42,287 nucleotides of DNA from Calditrichota bacterium (GTDB lineage: Bacteria > Calditrichota > Calditrichia > JAJRVZ01): assembly GCA_024277055.1 (NCBI GenBank), contig JAJRVZ010000047.1:1-42287 (forward strand), given 5' to 3'. A model generated the notes under the pieces. That model worked only from the letters and a program-made list of their open reading frames with translations. It searched no databases and was not told the origin of the DNA. Positions within the stretch are counted from its first letter, which is position 1; each line of letters starts with the position of its first letter. Of the stretch, positions 20,288 to 29,980 are shown in pieces. Position numbers and translations under genes: made by a program.

Positions 20288-20677
20288 TTATTCGTCCGGG
20301 CTGTATTTTATACCAAGCCAGGCCATTGCTTCATTCATATCCCTGAAAATACCCACCGGCACGTTCAATTCGGTCCTGACCCCATACATTCGCGCCAGAC
20401 CGAATCCAAGATCATCGGGTACGACTATAGCCAACCGGTAACCTTCCAGTTTGGGATGTTTTTGCCGGTCCGCGCTGACCAGGTCGTCAATCGCCGCTGT
20501 GGAAAGATTGAAATGCGTAACGGCACGAACGTCGGAAAGCTCCACCATTCCTTTTTCAAATTCCGGATCGGCCATCAGTATATTTTTGTGTTCCAGTAAT
20601 TCTTCATCTGATAACGAATCCCTTGCAACCGTAAGCACAATTTTCCGTTTTTTATCTATACGGTATTCAATCGGCAT
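20288..20677 (-). CDS. STAS/SpoIIAA-like single-domain protein
   Basis: 129 aa alpha/beta pattern: IEYRIDKKRKIVLTVARDSLSDEELLEH..FRDMNEAMAWLG. Confidence 0.5.
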   Translation of the reverse strand: MPIEYRIDKKRKIVLTVARDSLSDEELLEHKNILMADPEFEKGMVELSDVRAVTHFNLSTAAIDDLVSADRQKHPKLEGYRLAIVVPDDLGFGLARMYGVRTELNVPVGIFRDMNEAMAWLGIKYSPDE

Positions 20678-20710
20678 TTCACACTATTCTCCGGTCTGAT
20701 CTCCAGAGTA

Positions 20711-22063
20711 TTATTTTTCGATATCGGTTCTGGTTTCTTTAAAGATAATTCCATGTTTTTCGAGTTCCGGAAGAACCCGGGTATAAATCGCCTGATGCGT
20801 AGGGATATGGCAACCGCAAATCGGCAGCTCACCCGTCAGTAAAAGTTTGGTGGCAATGGCAGCGGGAAGCCCGACCGTTTTGGCAATAGCCGTGAATCCT
20901 CCGGGCTTACCATATTCAATCATAGTCGATCTTATTTTTGTTCGCTGTCTTCCGTTGCCGGGATATTTAACCGTAAGTTCATGAACGATGGCCACCATAT
21001 CTTTTTGATTTTCCGTTAGCTGCAATTTCCGGCTGAGAAGATCCGCCAGCACTTCGGCGCTGGTATTGCCGGCCGTTCGAATTTTTTCATCGGAAAACAG
21101 CCCGAGCCACTGCAGTTTTTCCATTATGTTGCCTGTGGGGCTGATATTCAAGAAATTTGCCACGCGCTGCTCCAGGCTGGGGCCGGGATCGTGTAACGGC
21201 AGAAACATCTCCACCAGTTCTCTATAGGTTTTTCTTCTGAGGCCGGAAATTCTGATCGATTCATTCGGCAACCCCAGTCGTACCACCTGCAGCCAGGTTT
21301 CGCTCCAGCCGGGATATCTTAATGTACCGCGAATCATGGTGTGTACCTTTTCAAGCCCGAATAATTTCATGTACAGCATGGAATCCCGGTTGGGATACGC
21401 TTCAAGTGTTCCGATACCCTCCAGCTCTATCCGCCATGTACGCTGAAAAACTTCATGCCACGGAAGAATTTTGATTTTTCCTTTGTACAAATACTGTGCT
21501 CCCGTTTCACCGGCCATTACTACGTTTCTCGGATTCCAGGTGATGGCATATTTCAGGGGATTGTCGATAGAGTCCGGTGCCGGCAGGCCACTGCCATAGG
21601 AGCGAAATGCTTCAATTTCAGCACCTTCTTTTTTGACCTGTTGAATAACAGACATAGCCGACATATGATCGATCCCTGGGTCCAGTCCCATTTCATTTAA
21701 AACGAGGACGCCGTGTCGCTGGGCATCGGCATTGATATCCGCCATACGAATATCCTGATAGGAAGCCGTTATCATGTGCTTGCGCTGTTTTATACAATCA
21801 AGGGCAAGGATATACTGGAAAGTCGGCGGCAAAAAGTTGACCACCACATCCGCTTTGGCGATTTGTGCTTCGCGCATTTCGGTATCATTTACGTCAAACA
21901 TGATTGAACTGCTTCGGGGATGTCGTCCCACCGCCTTTCGGGTAAGTTCTTTGTTCACATCACCAACGGTAATGAACCAATCATATTTTTCGGCTCTTTC
22001 CAGCAAATAATTGATCAAATAGGGTGTGCTTTTCCCTGCACCTAAAACCAGTATGTGTTTCAT
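20711..22063 (-). CDS. Saccharopine dehydrogenase family protein
   Basis: N-terminal Rossmann MKHILVLGAGKSTPYLINYLLERA; NEMGLDPGIDHMSAM. Confidence 0.88.
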   Translation of the reverse strand: MKHILVLGAGKSTPYLINYLLERAEKYDWFITVGDVNKELTRKAVGRHPRSSSIMFDVNDTEMREAQIAKADVVVNFLPPTFQYILALDCIKQRKHMITASYQDIRMADINADAQRHGVLVLNEMGLDPGIDHMSAMSVIQQVKKEGAEIEAFRSYGSGLPAPDSIDNPLKYAITWNPRNVVMAGETGAQYLYKGKIKILPWHEVFQRTWRIELEGIGTLEAYPNRDSMLYMKLFGLEKVHTMIRGTLRYPGWSETWLQVVRLGLPNESIRISGLRRKTYRELVEMFLPLHDPGPSLEQRVANFLNISPTGNIMEKLQWLGLFSDEKIRTAGNTSAEVLADLLSRKLQLTENQKDMVAIVHELTVKYPGNGRQRTKIRSTMIEYGKPGGFTAIAKTVGLPAAIATKLLLTGELPICGCHIPTHQAIYTRVLPELEKHGIIFKETRTDIEK

Positions 22064-22183
22064 GAAATCCTCAGATGGTTAGATAGATCGATAAGTCCTT
22101 TTGTTGTTGATTTGAAGAGCTTAAAATTAGCAATGATTTTACAAAAAGAAAAGCGGAAAAAAACGGATTCTCATAAAAAAAAT

Positions 22184-22218
22184 AAAAAGCCCTTTCGTTC
22201 TCTTCGCGAAAGGGCTTT
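22184..22218 (-). terminator. Intrinsic terminator after M16 peptidase pair
   Basis: 12-bp stem AAAGCCCTTTCG/CGAAAGGGCTTT (22186-22197/22207-22218) followed on minus by a T-rich tract. Confidence 0.8.
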
Positions 22219-22234
22219 CCGGAATTATAAACCG

Positions 22235-23518
22235 TTACATTAAAAATGCAGCGGTATTTAATTTCGGCGGATTACCGATCAGTACAAATTGCAAATTATG
22301 AATATATTTTTTGCAAACCTTCTGTACCTCTTTAGCGGAAACTTTTCGCAGATTTCCGATGAATTTTTCTGCGGTTTCATAACCGGCTCCGCTTAATTCG
22401 TAACGCGCCAGCAGAGAGGCCTGGGATTGGTTTGTTTCATTACCGAGATAATAGCGGGTAATGAATACCGATATTTTATCCTTGAGTTCTTTTTCGCTGA
22501 TCATTTCATCCTGCAGCCGTTTCAGTTCGGCCTGCATTACCTTAATCGTCGTATCCGGCTCCACTGCCGTTACATAAATATAGCCGTAATTCGAAAATGA
22601 ACCACCGTAACCGCCACTCGGTGCATAGGATAGATTCCGCTTTGTGCGAACTTCTTCAAACAACCGATCCCGTAAAATGGAACCTGCAATGCTCATGGCA
22701 TAGCTTTCCTCACTCCCAAATGCGGGAGCCGGGAAATATCCCTGGATATAGTTCGTCGGCAGTTCCCGTTTCACGATCTTCAGACTCGGTACATCGTGCT
22801 GCACTGCAGGCGGTAATACCGGCCTGTAATTTCCTTTCGGCAATTCACCAAAACTTTTCTCCACCAGTTCCCGTAATTCGGCTACTGTCGTGTTTCCGAC
22901 AACCACCAGCAGCATATCCGAAGCGGTAACCCTTCCCTTCAAATAGGATTTTAATTCCCCGCCCGAAAAACCGGAAACCGATTCCATAGTGCCGGTTACA
23001 TCAATTTCATAGGGATGGTCCAGGTAGAAGGCCTTGCGGATAAGATTTCTGAGATAGGCGTCGGGATTATCTTTGCTCTGCTTGATATTGGCCAGAATCT
23101 GTTCTCTCACCAATTCCACATCATCGCTTTCGAAGGAGGGATTTAACAGTATATCGGAAAAAATATCCCATGATCTTTCGAAATTGTCTTTCACACACAA
23201 CATGGACAAATTAGAATAGTCCATGGTACTGGAAGAACTGATGCGTGTATTCATGCTCTCCAGCGCGGCGTTCATTTTTTCTTTCGGAAAATTGGTTGTA
23301 GCTTTGCGCGCTACCTGCAGCGCAAATCCTTCAATACCGGCCAGCCGGTTATTCAGAACAGTTGTGCCGCCTCTGAAATACATTTGAGCAGCAATAATAT
23401 CCGTTGCGGAATTTTGCTTGAAAATTATTTTCAGCCCGTTCACGTCAAATGACTGCGCCTCACCGGCTGTGGCAGCAACAGAAAAAACGGCAAGTAAAAC
23501 AATTATTATCTTTTTCAT
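22235..23518 (-). CDS. M16-family peptidase-like protein lacking the HxxEH motif
   Basis: Signal peptide; M16 pattern GLKIIFKQNSATDIIAAQMYFRGGTTVLNNRLAGIEGFALQVARKATTNFPKEK with no HxxEH. Confidence 0.85.
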   Translation of the reverse strand: MKKIIIVLLAVFSVAATAGEAQSFDVNGLKIIFKQNSATDIIAAQMYFRGGTTVLNNRLAGIEGFALQVARKATTNFPKEKMNAALESMNTRISSSSTMDYSNLSMLCVKDNFERSWDIFSDILLNPSFESDDVELVREQILANIKQSKDNPDAYLRNLIRKAFYLDHPYEIDVTGTMESVSGFSGGELKSYLKGRVTASDMLLVVVGNTTVAELRELVEKSFGELPKGNYRPVLPPAVQHDVPSLKIVKRELPTNYIQGYFPAPAFGSEESYAMSIAGSILRDRLFEEVRTKRNLSYAPSGGYGGSFSNYGYIYVTAVEPDTTIKVMQAELKRLQDEMISEKELKDKISVFITRYYLGNETNQSQASLLARYELSGAGYETAEKFIGNLRKVSAKEVQKVCKKYIHNLQFVLIGNPPKLNTAAFLM

Positions 23519-23529
23519 GATGTGCCCTC

Positions 23530-24870
23530 CTATAGTCCCAGCGTCTGGCGGTCTTTTGGAGACACCAGCACACCGATGACGTGTTTTTTATCTTTTACGT
23601 ATGTGTCAATATACCTTTTGATATCTTTGCGGGTAACTTTATTGAGATTGTCGACATAGTTCAGATAGTAATCCAGACCGGCGACCGCCCACCAGAAACC
23701 AACGGAGTGAACAAACTGCGAAGGACGTTCGCGGCCGTATTTTTCATCAATGGACAAAATGGTTTTGGCATTTTGCAATTGTTCGTCGGTAAAATAATCT
23801 TCGGAGCTCATGGCATCCAGCTCGGCGAAAACGGCTTTTTTACAGCCCTCGAATTTATCGGCGGAAGTTTGAACGGTCAGTGTTATCGGACCGGTATGAT
23901 TCAGCGTGTAATAGCCGAAATTGACAAAATATGCCAGTCCGCTTTCCACCAGGTTTTTGTGAAATTTCGAAGTTTTTTGCCCTAGAATGAAGGAAAGTAC
24001 ATCAGCGGCATAGGTTGCCTGCGGATCTTTACTAACGCTCGGCCCTTGCCACGCTACCTGCATTACTACAGCATTTACGGGTTTTTCAACAATAACAGTT
24101 TCCGTTTTTTGAATCGGAGGATGCTCCGGTATTTTGTATTTTTTAAACGGATCATCACCCCGCTTCCAGGAACTGAATACCTTTTCCGCCAACTGAAAAC
24201 CCTGCTCCGGAGTTATATCACCGGCCAGCAATAATGCGGAATTATTCGGGATATAGTAACGGTCCTGAATGGTCTGCATTTTTTCCGTAGTTGTATTCAG
24301 GATAACTTCACGGTCTCCGATTACATTTTTGCGGCTGAAGTATTTCCACCAAACCTTTTTATCTACCGCCCTGCTGAGATGAAAGAACGGGTTTGATTCA
24401 TTACGGTCATATTCTCCGGTTACAACAGGACGTTCACGCACCAGTTCCTCCTGTTGGAATAATGGACCTGTTATTGCGTCGTACATGAACACCATAGCCG
24501 CTTCCGTGTTTTCCTTGGGAACGGTGAAAAAGTAGTTAACCCGCTCATGACTTGTTGTACCGTTCCAGGAAGCTCCCAACTCACGCAGCCGTTCCATATA
24601 CCGTTCCTGGTTCGGAATCTTTTTGTTTGCCTTGAAAAACATGTGCTCATAAAGATGGGACAGACCATCGAATTCCGGTGACTCGGTATAGGCGCCGTTT
24701 TTTACATCGATTTCCACCGTGACCAGCGGTACCTGGTGGTTTTCGATAACTATTACGTCGAGTCCGTTGTCAAGCGTTTTTCTGAAAATGTTGTATTTTT
24801 GCGCTGAGGCTGAAATGCTGAATAGCGCGATCAACGCAATCAGTACAACTAACCGTGGTTTACCTGTCAT
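23530..24870 (-). CDS. M16-family zinc peptidase (catalytic)
   Basis: Signal peptide; LSHLYEHMFFKANKKIPNQERYMERLRELGASWNGTTSHERVNYFF with intact HLYEH. Confidence 0.92.
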   Translation of the reverse strand: MTGKPRLVVLIALIALFSISASAQKYNIFRKTLDNGLDVIVIENHQVPLVTVEIDVKNGAYTESPEFDGLSHLYEHMFFKANKKIPNQERYMERLRELGASWNGTTSHERVNYFFTVPKENTEAAMVFMYDAITGPLFQQEELVRERPVVTGEYDRNESNPFFHLSRAVDKKVWWKYFSRKNVIGDREVILNTTTEKMQTIQDRYYIPNNSALLLAGDITPEQGFQLAEKVFSSWKRGDDPFKKYKIPEHPPIQKTETVIVEKPVNAVVMQVAWQGPSVSKDPQATYAADVLSFILGQKTSKFHKNLVESGLAYFVNFGYYTLNHTGPITLTVQTSADKFEGCKKAVFAELDAMSSEDYFTDEQLQNAKTILSIDEKYGRERPSQFVHSVGFWWAVAGLDYYLNYVDNLNKVTRKDIKRYIDTYVKDKKHVIGVLVSPKDRQTLGL

Positions 24871-26744
24871 GACTCCTCCCTTTGTTTAATGTGCGTGTTA
24901 CGTTTCTCATGAATTTTCCTTTTTCCGGAAGTTCTTTTCATTTTACCATAAAGTCGTTCGATTAAATCCTCCCGTCCCATTTGACGCAATTTTTGCTCCA
25001 GCTGTTTACGATTCTCAGATTTATACCAGAAAAAAAATTGTCTTTGGCTTAATTTTTCCGACCGTGTTCGAGCCACCGGTACTTTTTTTAATGAATAAGG
25101 GTGATAGCCGGAATAATAGACCACGGTTGCCACGGTCATCGGCGTCGGAGTAAAATCCTGAATCTGCTCAAGTTTATAGCCCAGCTCTTTGGTTTTTACA
25201 GCCAGGTCGGCCATTTCCCGGTTTCCGCAACCCGGATGACTGGAAATGAAGTACGGAATTATTTGCTGATTCAGTCCATTCTTTTTGCAGAGGGAATCGA
25301 ATTGATCTTTAAACCGGTAGAATGTATCGAATTTCGGCTTGCGCATTTGTTTGAGCACACCCGGATCGGTATGTTCGGGCGCCACTTTCAACCGACCTGA
25401 AACATGGTGTGTAACCAGCTGCTCAATATATTCCGGCTGGTTAAGGGAAATATCGTAGCGGATACCGCTGGATACAATTGCCTTTTTTATCTTCGGATGA
25501 TCATTAACTTTACGGTAAATTTCCAGCATTGCTTCATGCGAAGTATCCAGATTCTGGCAAACGGTCGGGTGGATGCAGGAAGGTGCTACACAGCGTTCAC
25601 AAACGGACAGGTCTTTACCCTGCATTTTATACATATTTCCCGAGGGACCTCCCAGGTCGGAAAGGTAGCCTTTGAAATCGGGCATTCGGGTTATTTTATC
25701 CACTTCTTTCAGAATCGAATCCTGCGAACGGCTGGCGATAAATTTTCCCTGGTGTGCCGAAATAGTGCAAAAACTGCAACCGCCGAAGCAGCCGCGGTGC
25801 ATATTCACTGAAAATTTTATCATTTCAAAGGCGGGAATCGGTCCGCGTTTCTGATAACGGGGATGCGGCAAGCGCGTGTAGGGTAGGTCGAAAGCGGCGT
25901 CTATCTGTTTTTCGGTCATTGGAGGGTACGGCGGGTTGATAACCAGTCGCTGATTGCCAACGGCCTGCACCAGGCGCCTGGCATGGATTTTATTGGACTC
26001 CTGTTCAATATACTTGAAATTGCGCGCAAATTGTTTTTTATCTTTCAAACAGGTTTCATGTGCCGTCAGCTCAAAAGTTTCCCATCGGCGGTTTTTTGGT
26101 AACCCGGATTGTAAATCCTGCAAAAAGGCCGTTTGCGGTATCGTACTGAGTGATCGGAACGGTACACCCTTTTTCATCAGGTGAACGATTTCAAGCAGGG
26201 GCAATTCGCCCATACCATAAACCAGCAAATCGGCGTTGCTGTCGGCAAGAATGGGAGGTTTCAGGCAATCCGACCAGTAATCGTAATGCGTTACCCGGCG
26301 AAGGCTTGCTTCAATCCCGCCAAGTACTATCGGGACATCAGGGTAAAGAGCTTTCAGAATTTGACAATAGACGATTGAAGCATAATCCGGGCGAAATCCG
26401 GCTTTGCCGCCGGGCGTATAGGCATCGTTGGAGCGCAGGCGGCGGTTGGCGGTATAGTGATTAACCATCGAGTCCATGTTTCCGGCGGTTACCCCAAAAA
26501 ACAGTTCCGGTTTTCCCAGTTTTTTAAAGTCACGCAAATCATCGCGCCAGTTCGGCTGGGCAAGGATTGCCACGCGTAAACCTTCTTTTTCCAGCAATCG
26601 TCCAATAACCGCAGAACCAAACGCAGGGTGGTCAACATAAGCATCCCCGCTGACGATGATTACATCAACGCTCTCCCACCCGCGTTTATCCATATCGGAC
26701 CGTGTTACCGGCAACCAGTTTTCTATGGGTATATTGTTTTGCAA
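24867..26744 (-). CDS. YgiQ family radical SAM protein
   Basis: IENWLPVTRSDMDKRGWESVDVIIVSGDAYVDHPAFG; CxxxCxxC in HRGCFGGCSFC; KVAPEHTDPGVLKQMRKP. Confidence 0.95.
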   Translation of the reverse strand: MQNNIPIENWLPVTRSDMDKRGWESVDVIIVSGDAYVDHPAFGSAVIGRLLEKEGLRVAILAQPNWRDDLRDFKKLGKPELFFGVTAGNMDSMVNHYTANRRLRSNDAYTPGGKAGFRPDYASIVYCQILKALYPDVPIVLGGIEASLRRVTHYDYWSDCLKPPILADSNADLLVYGMGELPLLEIVHLMKKGVPFRSLSTIPQTAFLQDLQSGLPKNRRWETFELTAHETCLKDKKQFARNFKYIEQESNKIHARRLVQAVGNQRLVINPPYPPMTEKQIDAAFDLPYTRLPHPRYQKRGPIPAFEMIKFSVNMHRGCFGGCSFCTISAHQGKFIASRSQDSILKEVDKITRMPDFKGYLSDLGGPSGNMYKMQGKDLSVCERCVAPSCIHPTVCQNLDTSHEAMLEIYRKVNDHPKIKKAIVSSGIRYDISLNQPEYIEQLVTHHVSGRLKVAPEHTDPGVLKQMRKPKFDTFYRFKDQFDSLCKKNGLNQQIIPYFISSHPGCGNREMADLAVKTKELGYKLEQIQDFTPTPMTVATVVYYSGYHPYSLKKVPVARTRSEKLSQRQFFFWYKSENRKQLEQKLRQMGREDLIERLYGKMKRTSGKRKIHEKRNTHIKQREES

Positions 26745-27019
26745 CGGTGCTTTCGTTTTTGTGGCATCTGAAACCGCAATTACAACTGCGCCCGTGTTAA
26801 CTTAATTTCAGGCGATCTATAATAATTTGCGGATTTTTTTTTAAAGGAACAATCGTAATACGAACCAATCACCGTCAGGTTTCAGTAAACAAGCGTAAAG
26901 TTCAGAATTTTTTAAGTTTCAAAAGTGCTTTTCTGAAAACATAACTTTTTCAGACCAAGTTTAGGATTTGAAGATTTTAATTTGTATACTTAACGCTTTA
27001 TTAATTAACGGAGAAAGAA

Positions 27020-28033
27020 ATGAAGTATTTAATTTCTGCGATGGCTTTCCTGCTGTTGTTGGCAGCTTGTGACAGCGGCAAGCAGACTGCGCAACTGGAA
27101 AAGGAATCTTCCGCATATAAGCTGGCTCAGGATTTGTCTGCAAAACTGGCGGATATCGATCCGGATAAAGGTAAAACCATCGTTACAACCAATGACTTCG
27201 TCGTTTCAACCAATGATGTGGTTCTCGAAATTGACACCAAATACAAACGCCAAATTCCGAGATTCATTTCACTGGACGAAGCCAGGTTGCGGCGGGTATT
27301 CGGTCAGATAGCCGAAAATATTGCCATTAACCGCTTGCTGCTCGGTGAGGCCGCCGCCAAAGGGGTTACCCTTTCCGAGGCAAAAATAGACAGTTTTTTG
27401 ACGCAAGAATATGAGCGTGCCGGCGGTGAAGAAAAATACAAAGAAATGCTGGCCGCCAGCAACGTATCCATGGATATTGTCAGAAAAGATGTCCATGACG
27501 GAATGTTGATAAAAAAGTTTGTCGATTCACAGATTGTAGAGAAGGCAACGGTCAGCGAAGAAGATATTAAAAAGGCTTACAATGAGGACAAAACTGCATC
27601 TGTACGACATATTCTCATGATGACCACCGGTAAAAGCGATGAAGAGAAAGCCCTGATCCGTGAAAAAATGCAGGGTGTACTTGATCGCGCCCGCAAAGGT
27701 GAGGATTTTGCCAAATTAGCCAAAGAATTCAGTGAAGACCCCGGTTCCAAAAACAAAGGCGGACTTTATGAAAATTTTCCCCGTGGCCAGATGGTAAAAC
27801 CCTTTGAAGATGCCGCGTTCAATATTCCCGTCGGCGAACTCAGCGATATTGTCGAAACACAGTACGGTTATCATATTCTGAAAATTGAGGGACGGCAGAA
27901 GGAAACCCGCCCCTTTGCAGAGGTTCATGATGAAATCGAAAAAAAGTTGCTGAGTACCCGTTACAATGAAGCCTACAAAGATTTTATCAGCAAACTGAAA
28001 GATGCAAACGGTTTTAAAAATGATTTTCTATAA
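27020..28033 (+). CDS. Peptidylprolyl isomerase, PpiC/parvulin type, lipoprotein
   Basis: Lipobox LLLLAACDSG; rotamase domain SVRHILMMTTGKSDEEKALIREKMQGVLDRARKGEDFAKLAKEFSEDPGSKNKGGLYENFPRGQMVKPFEDAAF. Confidence 0.92.
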   Translation: MKYLISAMAFLLLLAACDSGKQTAQLEKESSAYKLAQDLSAKLADIDPDKGKTIVTTNDFVVSTNDVVLEIDTKYKRQIPRFISLDEARLRRVFGQIAENIAINRLLLGEAAAKGVTLSEAKIDSFLTQEYERAGGEEKYKEMLAASNVSMDIVRKDVHDGMLIKKFVDSQIVEKATVSEEDIKKAYNEDKTASVRHILMMTTGKSDEEKALIREKMQGVLDRARKGEDFAKLAKEFSEDPGSKNKGGLYENFPRGQMVKPFEDAAFNIPVGELSDIVETQYGYHILKIEGRQKETRPFAEVHDEIEKKLLSTRYNEAYKDFISKLKDANGFKNDFL

Positions 28034-28063
28034 TAAAACGGTTTGATTAACGGTGACTTTTCT

Positions 28064-28097
28064 AAAGCCATGGCGGGTTCTTCCTGTCATGGCTTTT
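28064..28097 (+). terminator. Intrinsic terminator after PpiC lipoprotein
   Basis: 9-bp stem AAAGCCATG/CATGGCTTT (28064-28072/28088-28096) followed by a T-run. Confidence 0.8.
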
Positions 28098-28152
28098 TTT
28101 GAAGGCCGGATGAATTGACTAAACAACCGCCGATTTAACGGTTGTCTCCGGG

Positions 28153-29904
28153 TTAGCCGGTTACTTTCCTCAACAGTGCCCTGCCGACGAATCGGAACTT
28201 GTCTCCGACCGGGAATCGTTTCAGAACGGTTTCCACTACTCCTTTCGTAAACCGTGTGCGCTTAGAATAATCGACAGCCACATCAACGATGACCGGTTGC
28301 CCGTTTTCACTGATTTTAAGAGACTCGCTGATTATCGGTGCAATTTCATCCTGCCTGTTCATGGTCAGAAATGCCGCACCGGTCGCTTTTGCCACACCGC
28401 CGATATCGATCGTGCCGAGAATGCTGCAGGTTTTTCGGTTGTAGGGAATTTCCTGCCCCTGCGAAATCTGGGACAATTCCCCGTCATGGAATACAAAATA
28501 AATAACGCCGAGATTATTGATTGCCGCCGTAAGGATTTCCATGCAGGTCATCAGGAAGGCCCCGTCACCCACAATACCGACCACCTGTTTCCCGGGGTTG
28601 GCAAGTTTAACACCGATTGCCGCCGGGATGCAGTACCCCATGCAATTGAAATCAGTCGGTGAAATGAAATGGCCGGAACGGAAAACCGGAAAAAGTTCAG
28701 CGGCCAGAAACGTATGGTTTCCGTCATCTACAACCATATAAGCGTCATCTTCCAACTGTGTCCTCAGCTCCCCGAAGAATAAAGCGGGATTAACGCGATC
28801 GGTTTTCAATCCCATCCACTCATCTCTGTAAGCTGCCTTGTCATTCGCTATTTTGTCAGCCAGACCCGGATTTTTTGGTGGAAATTGTCTGGTTTGTAAA
28901 AGGCGGTTCATTTTTTCTAAAATCAAACCCGCATCCCCGGCCAGTGCAATTCTTGCCGGATAATTTTTATCGAACACCTTCGGGTTAATATCAATATGAA
29001 TCAAATCGTCCGGTACCCGCACTCCGAAACTACCGGTCGGTATTTCAGCAAAACGAACACCGACAGCCAGCAGCACATCACAATCCCTGAATGCATTTTC
29101 AGCGGCGGGTACCGCACTGGCTCCGAACCCCATCCCCGTGTGCAAAGGATGATCAGCGGGGAAAACGCTTAAACCCTGTAACGTGGTAGCCACCGGCGCG
29201 TTGAGTGTCTCTGCAAGTTCAACCAGTTCTTTCGTACAATTGCGACAACCCCAGCCCACGAACAACCCGGGTTTTTCTCCCTGAAGTAAAAGTTCAACCG
29301 CCTGTTCTATCAATTTTATCTTCGGCAAATCGGCTGTGCCCGCCGGAACATAATTCGGCAATTCTCCGACTTCACCTTTAAACAGCTGAATATTAACCGG
29401 TATTTCGATGAAGACGGGACCCGGTTCGCCTTCAACAGCAATCCGAAAGGCTTCAAAAACGGTTGGAACAATCTCTCTGTGCTTTTTGATTAAAAAGGTT
29501 GCTTTGGTTGTTTCAGCCAAAACCGAATGCTGATCCCACTGGTGCAGCTGATAGTGCATGCCTGAATCGCGACGTATGCCGCCGGAAATAATCAGCATGG
29601 GCACACCGTCAAGAAAGGCTTCGGCAATTCCGCTCATGGCGTGGGTTACCCCTGCTGCCGGAACAATTAAAAGCGTACCGACCCCTTCGCTTGTGCGGCT
29701 TACGCCGTCGGCCATAAATGATGCTCCACCTTCATGCGTAACCAGCACCGGAGTGATTTTTTCGGATTTATTCAATTCATCGTATATTTCGGTATTTTGC
29801 AAGCCGGGTATGCCGAAGGTAAATTTGACCGGCAGATGTTCGAGTGCATATCTCAGCAGCCATGCCCCGGTCGCAGCTTTTGGAATCGAAACAGACATTG
29901 TCAT
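28153..29904 (-). CDS. Thiamine diphosphate-binding enzyme (acetolactate synthase / 2-oxoacid decarboxylase-like)
   Basis: TPP-enzyme N domain FGIPGLQNTEIYDEL..VTHEGGASFMADG; C domain MVVDDGNHTFLAAELFP..GIVGDGAFLMTCMEILTAAINN. Confidence 0.9.
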   Translation of the reverse strand: MTMSVSIPKAATGAWLLRYALEHLPVKFTFGIPGLQNTEIYDELNKSEKITPVLVTHEGGASFMADGVSRTSEGVGTLLIVPAAGVTHAMSGIAEAFLDGVPMLIISGGIRRDSGMHYQLHQWDQHSVLAETTKATFLIKKHREIVPTVFEAFRIAVEGEPGPVFIEIPVNIQLFKGEVGELPNYVPAGTADLPKIKLIEQAVELLLQGEKPGLFVGWGCRNCTKELVELAETLNAPVATTLQGLSVFPADHPLHTGMGFGASAVPAAENAFRDCDVLLAVGVRFAEIPTGSFGVRVPDDLIHIDINPKVFDKNYPARIALAGDAGLILEKMNRLLQTRQFPPKNPGLADKIANDKAAYRDEWMGLKTDRVNPALFFGELRTQLEDDAYMVVDDGNHTFLAAELFPVFRSGHFISPTDFNCMGYCIPAAIGVKLANPGKQVVGIVGDGAFLMTCMEILTAAINNLGVIYFVFHDGELSQISQGQEIPYNRKTCSILGTIDIGGVAKATGAAFLTMNRQDEIAPIISESLKISENGQPVIVDVAVDYSKRTRFTKGVVETVLKRFPVGDKFRFVGRALLRKVTG

Positions 29905-29980
29905 TTCCAGCAGAGCTGCATAAATTGATTTTTCATTTTAGTCCTCGATCTTTTCATCTTCAGTATCTTATTTTTGTTCA

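Noticed and set aside
22235-23518. Possible pseudogene status of the second M16 protein
   Set aside because: The frame is intact with a signal peptide and full length; loss of HxxEH is typical of non-catalytic M16 partners rather than decay.
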